Assembly: GCF_004104075.1 (NCBI RefSeq)
Contig: NZ_QOVK01000001.1
Coordinates: forward strand, 682,001-746,000
Direction of reading: 5' to 3'
DNA length: 64,000 bases
From: Leeuwenhoekiella polynyae
GTDB lineage: Bacteria; Bacteroidota; Bacteroidia; Flavobacteriales; Flavobacteriaceae
Below, piece after piece: positions 1 through 7,702 of this stretch (positions within the stretch are counted from its first letter, which is position 1; each line of letters begins with the position of its first letter). Made by a program: the position numbers and the translations under genes. Under the pieces are notes generated by a model that ran no database searches, was not told where the DNA came from, and worked only from the letters and a program-made list of their open reading frames with translations.

Positions 1-883
1 AATATTGTATTTTGAAGTGGTTTTGATGGTATTATTTTTGACCATGAATGCTGCAGATTTAACGCTTCAGGCTAAAGGAGCTGAGCACTACGCTAACACT
101 TCGGGTATTATTGGGTCTTTTCCTGTTAGCCAGTTTATTGCACCTTTATTTGAAAACTTAAGCATTTCAACCCTAATACTTATTGAGCGTACCGCTTGGT
201 GGATTCACATTTTAGGAATCTTGGTATTCCTTAATTATTTATACTATTCAAAGCACCTGCATATCTTATTGGCTTTTCCCAATACCTATTTTGCACGTTT
301 GAAGCCACAAGGTCAATTTGATAATTTGGAAGCTGTAACTAATGAGGTGAAATTGATGATGGATCCTGATGCAGACCCGTATGCAATGCCCGAAGAAGGT
401 GCAGAAGAAGAGGTTCCTGCTAAGTTTGGTGCCAGTGAAGCTACAGATTTAAGTTGGGTACAATTACTCAATTCTTACACGTGTACAGAGTGTGGTAGAT
501 GTACGAGCGAGTGTCCGGCAAATCAAACAGGTAAAAAATTATCGCCGCGTAGAATTATGATGGCAACCCGTGATCGTATAGAAGATATCGGTAAAAATAT
601 AGATGCTAATAAAGGATCGTTTAAAGATGACGGCAAACAATTATTAGATGATTATATTAGCCGTGAAGAATTATGGGCGTGTACTACGTGTAATGCATGT
701 GTAGAAGCTTGCCCCGTAGGTATTAATCCGTTGTCTATAATTATGGATATGCGTCAATATCTTGTGATGGAGCAGAGTGCTGCGCCAACAGATTTAAATA
801 ACGCGATGACCAATATCGAAAATAATGCAGCGCCGTGGCCATTTAACCAAATGGACAGGGCAAATTGGATTAACGAGAACTAG
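1..883 (+). CDS. HdrC-like (Fe-S)-binding membrane protein, 5' end cut by window edge
   Basis: The reading frame is open to the left edge, so the start lies outside the window; the apparent TTG at 5 is not trusted. The visible C-terminal ~292 residues begin with hydrophobic membrane segments, including a helix around residues 65-80. Two ferredoxin-type cysteine groups follow, CTECGRCTSECP near residues 160-171 and CTTCNACVEACP near 225-236. This is the layout of the 4Fe-4S dicluster subunit of heterodisulfide-reductase-like or quinone-linked electron carriers, here fused to a membrane domain. An HdrB-like CCG protein lies two genes downstream on the same strand, so the two probably form one electron-transfer complex at the inner membrane. 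The redox partner and substrate cannot be read from the sequence. Confidence 0.8.
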   Translation, partial: ILYFEVVLMVLFLTMNAADLTLQAKGAEHYANTSGIIGSFPVSQFIAPLFENLSISTLILIERTAWWIHILGILVFLNYLYYSKHLHILLAFPNTYFARLKPQGQFDNLEAVTNEVKLMMDPDADPYAMPEEGAEEEVPAKFGASEATDLSWVQLLNSYTCTECGRCTSECPANQTGKKLSPRRIMMATRDRIEDIGKNIDANKGSFKDDGKQLLDDYISREELWACTTCNACVEACPVGINPLSIIMDMRQYLVMEQSAAPTDLNNAMTNIENNAAPWPFNQMDRANWINEN

Positions 884-916
884 TAACCAACCAGTAAATA
901 TCAAAATAGAGAACTC

Positions 917-1351
917 ATGAAAAAAGAGGAAGTAGACAAAATGTTAAGTGAAAAACTTCAAGATGGGGAGCACGTAAGTCCTGTGTTACCTGATGGAGTT
1001 AAGAACTACCTCATTGACATAGACGGAACAATTACTGAAGATGTTCCTAACGAAGAACCAGAGCGTATGGGGACTTGTGAGCCGTTTCCTGATGCTTTAG
1101 CTACCTTAAACAAATGGTACGATGAGGGTCATATCATTTGCTTCTTTACATCACGTACAGAAGAGCACCGTGAAGTAACCGAAAATTGGTTAAACAAACA
1201 CGGCTTTAATTATCACAGCTTATTAATGGGTAAACCTCGTGGCGGCAATTACCATTGGATTGACAATCACCTGGTAAGAGCTACCCGTTATAAAGGGAAG
1301 TTTACAGATCTTGTAGAAAAAGATGTAACTATAGAAGTGTTTAAAGACTAA
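917..1351 (+). CDS. Small HAD-superfamily hydrolase-like protein
   Basis: This 144-aa protein has all four HAD motifs: D34-I-D36-G-T (nucleophile and acid/base aspartates), T78-S-R, K106 in MGKPRGG, and IDN at 115-117. That supports a soluble phosphatase or phosphotransferase fold with no cap domain. Flavobacterial homologues are often labelled phosphoheptose isomerase. Nothing here resembles the SIS domain of GmhA, so I do not use that name. It sits between the HdrC-like and HdrB-like genes with short gaps (33 and 32 bases), so it is very probably co-transcribed with them. Its substrate is unknown. Confidence 0.75.
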   Translation: MKKEEVDKMLSEKLQDGEHVSPVLPDGVKNYLIDIDGTITEDVPNEEPERMGTCEPFPDALATLNKWYDEGHIICFFTSRTEEHREVTENWLNKHGFNYHSLLMGKPRGGNYHWIDNHLVRATRYKGKFTDLVEKDVTIEVFKD

Positions 1352-1383
1352 GTTTTAGACACTAACGCATAAAACAATTATCT

Positions 1384-2175
1384 ATGGCAGAAGCTATCAA
1401 AGTACCTACGATGGCAGAATATATGGCACAGGGCAAATCACCAGAAGTTTTATTCTGGGTGGGCTGCGCCGGAAGTTTTGACGACCGTGCAAAAAAGATC
1501 ACTAAAGCATTTGTTAAGTTATTGGCAAAAGCAGGGGTAGATTTTGCGGTTTTAGGTACCGAAGAAAGCTGCACCGGTGATCCGGCAAAGCGTGCAGGTA
1601 ATGAGTTTTTATTTCAAATGCAAGCGGTCACTAATATCGAAGTGCTTAATGCGTATGAAGTAAAAAAAATTGTCACAGCTTGCCCGCATTGTTTCAATAC
1701 AATTGCTAATGAATATCCCGGTTTGGGAGGTAATTACGAGGTTTTGCATCATACCCAATTTCTAAAAGCGTTAATCGAAGAAGGTCGTTTAACGGTAGAA
1801 GGAGGGAAGTTTAAAGGGAAACGTATAACCTTTCACGATCCGTGTTATTTAGCACGAGCTAATCGCATCTATGAAGCTCCACGAGATTTGCTAAAGAAGC
1901 TCGAGGTAGAACTTATAGAAATGAAACGTTGCAAGACTAAAGGTTTCTGTTGTGGTGCAGGTGGAGCTCAAATGTTTAAAGAGCCTGAACCCGGTACTAA
2001 AGATGTAAACATCGAGCGTACTGAAGAAGCCTTAGAAACAAAACCAGAAGTTATTGCAGCCGGTTGCCCGTTTTGCAATACGATGATGACAGACGGTGTT
2101 AAAAATAAAGAACAAGAAGGCAAAGTTGAAGTTCTGGATATTGCAGAGATGATAGCCAGTGCTGAAGATTTATAA
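1384..2175 (+). CDS. HdrB-like CCG-domain (Fe-S)-binding protein
   Basis: The 263-aa soluble protein carries two cysteine-rich CCG domains, as in the HdrB subunit of heterodisulfide reductase and in GlcF/LutA-type proteins. The visible cysteines are VGCAGS near residue 28, TACPHC near 99-104, DPCY near 157, CCGAGG near 184-189 and GCPFC near 224-228. Known relatives bind unusual non-cubane [4Fe-4S] clusters or act as electron-transfer modules. With the upstream HdrC-like membrane protein it probably forms a two-subunit menaquinone-linked or thiol/disulfide redox unit. A hairpin terminator follows within 25 bases, so this is the last gene of the operon. Confidence 0.82.
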   Translation: MAEAIKVPTMAEYMAQGKSPEVLFWVGCAGSFDDRAKKITKAFVKLLAKAGVDFAVLGTEESCTGDPAKRAGNEFLFQMQAVTNIEVLNAYEVKKIVTACPHCFNTIANEYPGLGGNYEVLHHTQFLKALIEEGRLTVEGGKFKGKRITFHDPCYLARANRIYEAPRDLLKKLEVELIEMKRCKTKGFCCGAGGAQMFKEPEPGTKDVNIERTEEALETKPEVIAAGCPFCNTMMTDGVKNKEQEGKVEVLDIAEMIASAEDL

Positions 2176-2196
2176 TTAAAACTTATTATTTAATTA

Positions 2197-2228
2197 TAAA
2201 AAGCCACTCTATTTAGGGTGGTTTTTTT
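2197..2228 (+). terminator. Rho-independent terminator after the HdrB-like gene
   Basis: The stem CCACTC/GGGTGG (with one G-T pair) closes a 6-base loop and is followed by a run of seven T. It closes the Fe-S/HAD operon. Confidence 0.75.
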
Positions 2229-2354
2229 ATGCTCTTTGAATTTATTGCGTATGCTTATATATAAAGCTTTGATTTTAGAGCCTTTTAACACTATCTTTTT
2301 TAAAGGCATGCTATATAAACCTTAAGTTTGTGAGAATAAATTTCTCTTAACTTT

Positions 2355-2840
2355 ATGTTGACTCCTTTTAAAGAATTACCAGATAATGCACGCTTATGGA
2401 TTTACCAAAGCGACCGTAAATTTTCAGAAGAAGAACTTCCTAAACTTCAGCAATATTTGACTGAGTTTCTACAGCAGTGGACGGCTCACGGAGCAAGTCT
2501 TAATGCGGGTTTCGAAATAAAATACGATCGTTTTATCGCTATTGCACTAGACCAAAGCGCCAGCTCAGCAAGTGGCTGTTCTATAGATGCGCAAGTACAT
2601 TTTATACAACAGTTGGAGAAGGAGTTTGATATTTCTCTTCTCGATAAAATGAATGTGACCTATATTCAAAATGATCGACTACACTTTAAACCGCTTGCAG
2701 ATTTTAAAAAAATGGCAAAAGATGGTGCTGTAGGTAAAAACACTACTGTTTTCAATAATTTAGTGAATACTAAAGAGGAATATTTAGAACATTGGGAAGT
2801 GCCTGCAATAGAAAGCTGGCACAGCCGTTTCTTTAAATAA
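2355..2840 (+). CDS. Conserved flavobacterial protein of unknown function (161 aa)
   Basis: The soluble 161-aa protein has no signal peptide or membrane segment. It contains SSASGCSIDAQ near residues 73-83, followed by an FIQQLEKEF segment. Homologues in this family are commonly labelled ABC transporter ATPase in databases, but no Walker A, signature or Walker B motif is visible, so I do not support that name. It starts 179 bases after the upstream terminator and is followed after only 10 bases by the GH3-lactamase gene, with which it is probably co-transcribed. The sequence TAACTTTA overlaps the start region and may be a -7-like element. The function is unknown. Confidence 0.7.
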   Translation: MLTPFKELPDNARLWIYQSDRKFSEEELPKLQQYLTEFLQQWTAHGASLNAGFEIKYDRFIAIALDQSASSASGCSIDAQVHFIQQLEKEFDISLLDKMNVTYIQNDRLHFKPLADFKKMAKDGAVGKNTTVFNNLVNTKEEYLEHWEVPAIESWHSRFFK

Positions 2841-2850
2841 AAAGAATTAT

Positions 2851-5766
2851 ATGCTAAAAGATCGTTTACTCTTAGGAGTAGTACTCATAATGGCCTTTAC
2901 GGGCTACTCACAAACCAAGAATCCATTAATTGCAAAAGAACTCTCTGAACAACAAGCTTGGGTAGATAGCATTTACGACTCCATGACCTTAAAAGAAAAA
3001 ATAGGTCAGTTGTTTATGGTTGATGTTTTTAGTAGCGACCCAAAGTCTAAGACTGACGCTATAAAGACCTTGATCAAAAACAACCATATAGGTGGCGTTA
3101 TTTTTTCAAAAGGTGGTCCTATGCGTCAGGCAAAACTCAATAATGAGTTTCAAGAGGCAAGTAAAGTTCCATTAATGATTGCGATGGATGCTGAATGGGG
3201 GCTTGCCATGCGCTTAGACTCTACTTATGCATTCCCTTGGAATATGACCTTGGGTGCTATCCAAGACAATAAGATAGTTGAGCAGGTGGGACGCCAGATC
3301 GGCTTACACAATAAAAGAATGGGAGTACATATCAATTTTGCTCCGGTTGTAGATATCAATGTAAATCCAGAAAATCCAATAATTGGTAATCGCTCTTTTG
3401 GAGAAGACCGCGATAATGTTACCCATAAAAGTGTAGCCTTTATAAGAGGTATGCAGGGAGCTGGAGTTCTGGGGAGTGCAAAACATTTCCCGGGACACGG
3501 GGATACCAATCAGGATTCGCATAAAACGTTACCTACAATACCATTCACACGCAAGCGACTAGATTCTATCGAGATGTATCCCTATAAAAAGGTGATCGAT
3601 GCGGGTATCGCGAGCATTATGGTCGCGCATCTTAACGTTCCGGCATTAGAAAGTAGAAAAGGTTTCCCAACTTCTCTTTCTCAAAAAGTGGTTACCGGTT
3701 TGCTAAAGGATAGCCTCAAATTTCAAGGTCTGATCTTTACTGATGCATTGAATATGAAAGGAGCTTCCAATTATAAAGAGCCCGGATTGATTGATCTGGA
3801 GGCTTTTAAAGCCGGAAATGATATTTTGCTTATTAGCGAAAATGTACCCAAAGCGGTTGCGAAAATAGAAGAAGCTTATACTAAAGGTGAAATCACAGAA
3901 ACCCGTTTATCACGTTCAGTAAAGAAGATTTTATTTGCAAAGTTTAAGGTAGGTTTAAATAAGTATCAGCCGGTTGAAACTGCAAATCTTTACGGAGATC
4001 TCAACAAACCTGAAGATGAAGTGGTTTACCGCAAAGCAATGGCCAGCGCTCTTACCGTTCTGAAAAACAATCAGGCGATTTTGCCGGTAAAAGATCTTGA
4101 TGATAAGAAGATCGCCTATGTGGAATTAGGAGATGATAGCGGTGATGCATTTTTTCAATCTTTAAAAAAATATGCTGAGATAACAAAAATCAGCGGTTCT
4201 TCTGCAACAGAGCTACTTCCAAAACTAAAAGACTTTAATTATGTGATTATCGGTTTTCACCGTTCTAATGATAATCCGTGGAAATCTTATTCTTTTTCAG
4301 CTCAAGACATAGCAACTATTGAAGCAATTGCAACTGAGAAAAAAACAGTTTTAGATGTTTTCGTGAGGCCATATGCGCTTTTAAAATTGAAAAACACTCA
4401 GCATATTGAAGGCGTGATTATGTCTTACCAAAATAGTGAGATCGCCCAGGATTTGAGTGCTCAACTTATTTTTGGCGCTATTGGTGCCGAGGGGAAGCTT
4501 CCGGTTTCTATAGGAGATGAGTTCAAGATCAATACCAGTTACGAGACCGGAACGCTGCGCCGGTTAAAATATGGCATTCCTGAAGAGGAAGGGATGGATT
4601 CTAAAAAACTAGGAGGCATTGATAAGCTGATGCAAGAAGGTCTTACCGATATTATGTTTCCTGGAGCACAGGTCCTGGTAGCACGTCATGGTAAAGTGAT
4701 CTATGAGAAAGGCTTTGGGTACCATACTTATACTAAAAAGCAAAAAGTATCGCTTGATGATGTGTACGATCTGGCTTCGATGACAAAAGTTCTGGCTACA
4801 TTACCGCTTCTTATGAAGCGTTATGATGAAGAAAAACTGACTTTAGATGACAAATTAGGAACCTTACTTCCGGTATTGCAAGGGTCTAATAAACAAAATA
4901 TCACTGTAAAACAGGTCTTGTCGCATTATGGCAGACTCAAACCCTGGATACCTTTTTACACGGCAACGTTTGATGAATCCGGAAAGCTTTCAAAAAAATA
5001 CTATCGTACCCGATCTGAAGATAATTTTGATATAAAAATCGCAGAAGATATGTATTTGCGCAATGATTACCCGGATACGATTGTAAAAATTATTGCAGAC
5101 TCAGACTTGTTGAGCAGGCGCGTTTATAAGTACAGCGATCTGTCTTATTTTCTATTTAAAAAATATCTTGAAGATACAGAAGGAGATGATTTGAACGGCT
5201 TGACGCAGAGCTATTATTACAATTCTCTGGGAGCAAATAAAATGGGGTATAAACCTCTTGAGCGTATTGCAAAAAATACTATTGTACCTTCAGAGAATGA
5301 TACGTATTGGCGTATGCAGCAGGTACAAGGTTATGTGCATGATATGGGTGCAGCTATGGAAGATAATATAGGCGGTCACGCCGGTCTCTTTAGTAATGCT
5401 AATGATGTTGCCAAGATGATGCAAATGTATCTGCAAAATGGATATTATGGAGGGAAACGCTATTTCTCAAAAGCTACTATGGATGCCTTTAATACCTGTT
5501 ATTATTGTTCTGAAGGCGTGCGTAGAGGTGTAGGTTTTGATAAACCTCAGCTGGGTACAGCCGGGCCTACCTGCGGTTGTGTCTCTAAGTCGAGCTTTGG
5601 TCATAGTGGTTTTACCGGTACGTTTACTTGGGCAGACCCCAATACAGAAATCATTTATGTGTTTCTTTCAAATCGTACTTTTCCTACCGCAGATAACAGA
5701 AAGCTAATTTCCTCAAACTTGAGAACACGTATTCAAGAAGTCATTGAAAATGCTGTAATGCCATGA
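2851..5766 (+). CDS. GH3 beta-N-acetylhexosaminidase (NagZ-like) fused to a serine beta-lactamase-type domain
   Basis: This is a 971-aa exported protein with an N-terminal signal peptide ending near SQT. Residues ~35-370 form a family-3 glycosidase domain with the NagZ signature KHFPGHGDTNQDSH at ~211-224, whose Asp-His pair is the known acid/base dyad of that subgroup. A GH3 C-terminal-like domain follows. From ~585 onward comes a class C beta-lactamase/PBP4-like domain with S643-x-x-K646, a YSD at ~761 in place of Y-x-N, and HSG at 918-920. The family is expected to remove GlcNAc from muropeptides in the periplasm. The second domain probably acts on peptide or ester bonds of the same material. 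All key residues are present, so both domains look potentially active. The fusion is known in Bacteroidetes. Confidence 0.85.
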   Translation: MLKDRLLLGVVLIMAFTGYSQTKNPLIAKELSEQQAWVDSIYDSMTLKEKIGQLFMVDVFSSDPKSKTDAIKTLIKNNHIGGVIFSKGGPMRQAKLNNEFQEASKVPLMIAMDAEWGLAMRLDSTYAFPWNMTLGAIQDNKIVEQVGRQIGLHNKRMGVHINFAPVVDINVNPENPIIGNRSFGEDRDNVTHKSVAFIRGMQGAGVLGSAKHFPGHGDTNQDSHKTLPTIPFTRKRLDSIEMYPYKKVIDAGIASIMVAHLNVPALESRKGFPTSLSQKVVTGLLKDSLKFQGLIFTDALNMKGASNYKEPGLIDLEAFKAGNDILLISENVPKAVAKIEEAYTKGEITETRLSRSVKKILFAKFKVGLNKYQPVETANLYGDLNKPEDEVVYRKAMASALTVLKNNQAILPVKDLDDKKIAYVELGDDSGDAFFQSLKKYAEITKISGSSATELLPKLKDFNYVIIGFHRSNDNPWKSYSFSAQDIATIEAIATEKKTVLDVFVRPYALLKLKNTQHIEGVIMSYQNSEIAQDLSAQLIFGAIGAEGKLPVSIGDEFKINTSYETGTLRRLKYGIPEEEGMDSKKLGGIDKLMQEGLTDIMFPGAQVLVARHGKVIYEKGFGYHTYTKKQKVSLDDVYDLASMTKVLATLPLLMKRYDEEKLTLDDKLGTLLPVLQGSNKQNITVKQVLSHYGRLKPWIPFYTATFDESGKLSKKYYRTRSEDNFDIKIAEDMYLRNDYPDTIVKIIADSDLLSRRVYKYSDLSYFLFKKYLEDTEGDDLNGLTQSYYYNSLGANKMGYKPLERIAKNTIVPSENDTYWRMQQVQGYVHDMGAAMEDNIGGHAGLFSNANDVAKMMQMYLQNGYYGGKRYFSKATMDAFNTCYYCSEGVRRGVGFDKPQLGTAGPTCGCVSKSSFGHSGFTGTFTWADPNTEIIYVFLSNRTFPTADNRKLISSNLRTRIQEVIENAVMP

Positions 5767-5812
5767 TTCTGGCTATAAATAATGATTAAAACCAGAATTT
5801 TAATTCTTGAGC

Positions 5813-5840
5813 TGACGTAATAATTGGTAATTTTACGTCA
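5813..5840. promoter_or_regulatory. Inverted repeat abutting the bshA start codon (operator-like)
   Basis: TGACGTAA (5813-5820) and TTACGTCA (5833-5840) are perfect 8-base arms separated by 12 bases. The right arm ends on the A of the bshA ATG and overlaps TAATTTTA (5828-5835), a near match to the Bacteroidetes -7 box. The position suggests a repressor site or a short RNA hairpin at the start of the transcript. No regulator is assigned. Confidence 0.45.
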
Positions 5841-6994
5841 TGAAAATTGCTATAGTTTGTTATCCCACTTTTGGAGGTAGTGGTGTTGTTGCTACAGAGC
5901 TGGGTATCGCGTTATCTAAACGCGGTCATGAAGTTCATTTTATTACCTATAAACAGCCCGTTAGGCTTGATCTTCTTAATGAGAAAATATTTTTTCACGA
6001 GGTAAATGTACCGGAGTATCCGCTGTTTCACTTTCAACCTTATGAGTTAGCACTTTCCAGCAAACTGGTTACGATTATCAAAGCCTATCATATAGATGTG
6101 CTGCACGTGCATTATGCCATACCGCATGCATATGCGGGTTACATGGCAAAGAAAATGCTTCAGCAAGAAGGAATAACCATACCTATGGTGACAACCTTGC
6201 ATGGAACCGATATTACTTTAGTAGGAAATCATCCTTTTTACAAACCGGCAGTAACTTTCAGTATCAATAAAAGTGATGTGGTGACTTCGGTTTCGCAGAG
6301 TTTAAAAGACGATACCAATCGTTTATTTGATATCAAAAGAAAGATCAAGGTCATACCTAATTTTATAGACCTCAGTACGGTTAAGAATTCGTTTACAGAT
6401 TGTCAACGCGGATTAATGGCTTCTGAAAATGAACGTATAATTACACATATCAGTAATATGCGGGAGGTAAAGTGTATTCCTGATGTGATTAAGACATTTT
6501 ATGCTATTCAAAAGAAAATACCAGCAAAACTTATTATGGTAGGAGAGGGGCCAGAACGAGCTCCTGCGGAGATTCTTGCGGAAAAATTAGGTATTGCTTC
6601 AAAAGTGATTTTTTTAGGAAACAGTAATGAGATCGATAAGATTCTTTGTTTTTCTGATCTGTTTTTGCTTCCTTCTAAGGCAGAGAGTTTTGGTCTTGCT
6701 GCGCTTGAAGCGATGTCGCACGGAGTGCCGGTGATTTCCTCAAATGCTGGGGGACTTTCAGAAGTAAATACGGAAGGTTTTTCAGGCTTTTTAAGTGATG
6801 TAGGAGCTGTTGATAATATGGCGAGTAATGCGCTTAAAATTCTAAAAACAAATGATAGTCTGGCTCAATTTAAATTGCAGGCAAGACAGCAAGCAACGCA
6901 GTTTGGTATAGAAAAAATTGTACCGATGTATGAAGAGGTTTATGCTAAAGCAATTACTAAAAACCAACCCAAAACTAAAGAGTCTTTAACCTAG
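5840..6994 (+). CDS. bshA: N-acetyl-alpha-D-glucosaminyl L-malate synthase BshA
   Basis: This GT4-family glycosyltransferase of 384 aa has the usual BshA length. It catalyses the first step of bacillithiol synthesis: GlcNAc transfer from UDP-GlcNAc to L-malate in the cytosol. The N-terminus MKIAIVCYPTFGGSG is characteristic of BshA. The HVHYAIPHAYAGYM segment and the C-terminal GT4 E-x7-E motif in ESFGLAALEA are also present. No bshB or bshC is in the window; in flavobacteria these are often elsewhere. The gene starts 73 bases after the GH3-lactamase gene, and an inverted repeat covers its start. Bacillithiol is the low-molecular-weight thiol of these bacteria, so the OsmC protein near 12.6 kb may work in the same stress physiology; this link is an inference. 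Confidence 0.9.
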   Translation: MKIAIVCYPTFGGSGVVATELGIALSKRGHEVHFITYKQPVRLDLLNEKIFFHEVNVPEYPLFHFQPYELALSSKLVTIIKAYHIDVLHVHYAIPHAYAGYMAKKMLQQEGITIPMVTTLHGTDITLVGNHPFYKPAVTFSINKSDVVTSVSQSLKDDTNRLFDIKRKIKVIPNFIDLSTVKNSFTDCQRGLMASENERIITHISNMREVKCIPDVIKTFYAIQKKIPAKLIMVGEGPERAPAEILAEKLGIASKVIFLGNSNEIDKILCFSDLFLLPSKAESFGLAALEAMSHGVPVISSNAGGLSEVNTEGFSGFLSDVGAVDNMASNALKILKTNDSLAQFKLQARQQATQFGIEKIVPMYEEVYAKAITKNQPKTKESLT

Positions 6995-7013
6995 AAGAAC
7001 TCATGATGACGCA

Positions 7014-7051
7014 TAAAAAAGCCGAGAATTTTAAAATTCTCGGCTTTTTTA
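7014..7051. terminator. Bidirectional terminator between bshA and a convergent gene
   Basis: This is a perfect palindrome. GCCGAGAATTTT (7021-7032) is followed directly by its complement (7033-7044) and flanked by A6 on the left and T6 on the right. It can terminate transcription from both bshA (+) and the barrel-protein gene (-). Confidence 0.85.
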
Positions 7052-7070
7052 TATTTCTATTTTTGATTGA

Positions 7071-7562
7071 TTAAAACTGATAACGTATACCTAGTGCGAT
7101 ATCAAAATCTAAATCGTCGTTGTCATAATAATCATTACCGTCACCAAAACCTATCTCAGGTCTAAAGTCTAAAGAAAGAACTAACGGGATATCAAAATTA
7201 TATTCTATACCTATATCACCTGCTGCAAATACAAAAGTGTCGTCATCATAACGATTGTCATCATAACCATAAGATGCAAGACCACCACCGGCACCAGCAT
7301 ACCAGTTGAAACCTCCGTCAATATTCCATACCCATTGGTAAAGACCTGCAAGTTTAAATCCGTCATAGTTATTTCCGTCTCTAATACCTAAATCCAATTC
7401 TAAACGGTTGTTATCACCTAAGCCTCTTTGGTAAGATATCTCGGCACCAAAACCATCATTATCACCCAATCTAAGACCTAATGCATTTTTTGCAATATCC
7501 TGAGCTTGTGATGTAAATGAAAACCCTGCAATAAGTACAAACGCTATTAATACTTTTTTCAT
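7071..7562 (-). CDS. Small outer-membrane beta-barrel-like protein
   Basis: The 163-aa protein has a clear signal peptide (MKKVLIAFVLIAGFSFTSQA, cleaved before QD). The rest is alternating, glycine- and aspartate-rich sequence ending in Phe (RYQF), the usual end of an outer-membrane barrel. Its length allows about eight strands, as in OmpX/OmpW-sized proteins. Acidic loops such as YGYDDNRYDDD and DGNDYYDNDD could bind cations, but that is speculative. It is transcribed alone, with a -7 box (TACATTTG) about 30 bases upstream and the shared palindromic terminator downstream. The function is unknown. Confidence 0.72.
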   Translation of the reverse strand: MKKVLIAFVLIAGFSFTSQAQDIAKNALGLRLGDNDGFGAEISYQRGLGDNNRLELDLGIRDGNNYDGFKLAGLYQWVWNIDGGFNWYAGAGGGLASYGYDDNRYDDDTFVFAAGDIGIEYNFDIPLVLSLDFRPEIGFGDGNDYYDNDDLDFDIALGIRYQF

Positions 7563-7591
7563 AATTGTAATTATTTTAAATGTTAGTACTG

Positions 7592-7599
7592 CAAATGTA
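7592..7599 (-). promoter_or_regulatory. -7 promoter box of the barrel-protein gene
   Basis: On the minus strand this reads TACATTTG, a full match to TAnnTTTG, about 30 bases before the ATG. I do not see a convincing -33 TTG at the usual spacing. Confidence 0.45.
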
Positions 7600-7702
7600 A
7601 TTCTAGAAAACCGCTGTGCTTACACGTACTGCGCCAATATTTTGTTAAGCTTATCTAATCATTTGTTAATGGCTTCAAGAGGAATAATTGTAACTTTAGC
7701 CT

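Noticed and set aside
917-1351. Phosphoheptose isomerase (GmhA) as product name
   Set aside because: All four HAD motifs are visible and no SIS-domain features are; the length is also too short for GmhA.
5766-5798. ATTCTGG/CCAGAAT as a terminator after the GH3-lactamase gene
   Set aside because: The arms are 7 bases with a 19-base loop and no T-run follows, so it is too weak to call.
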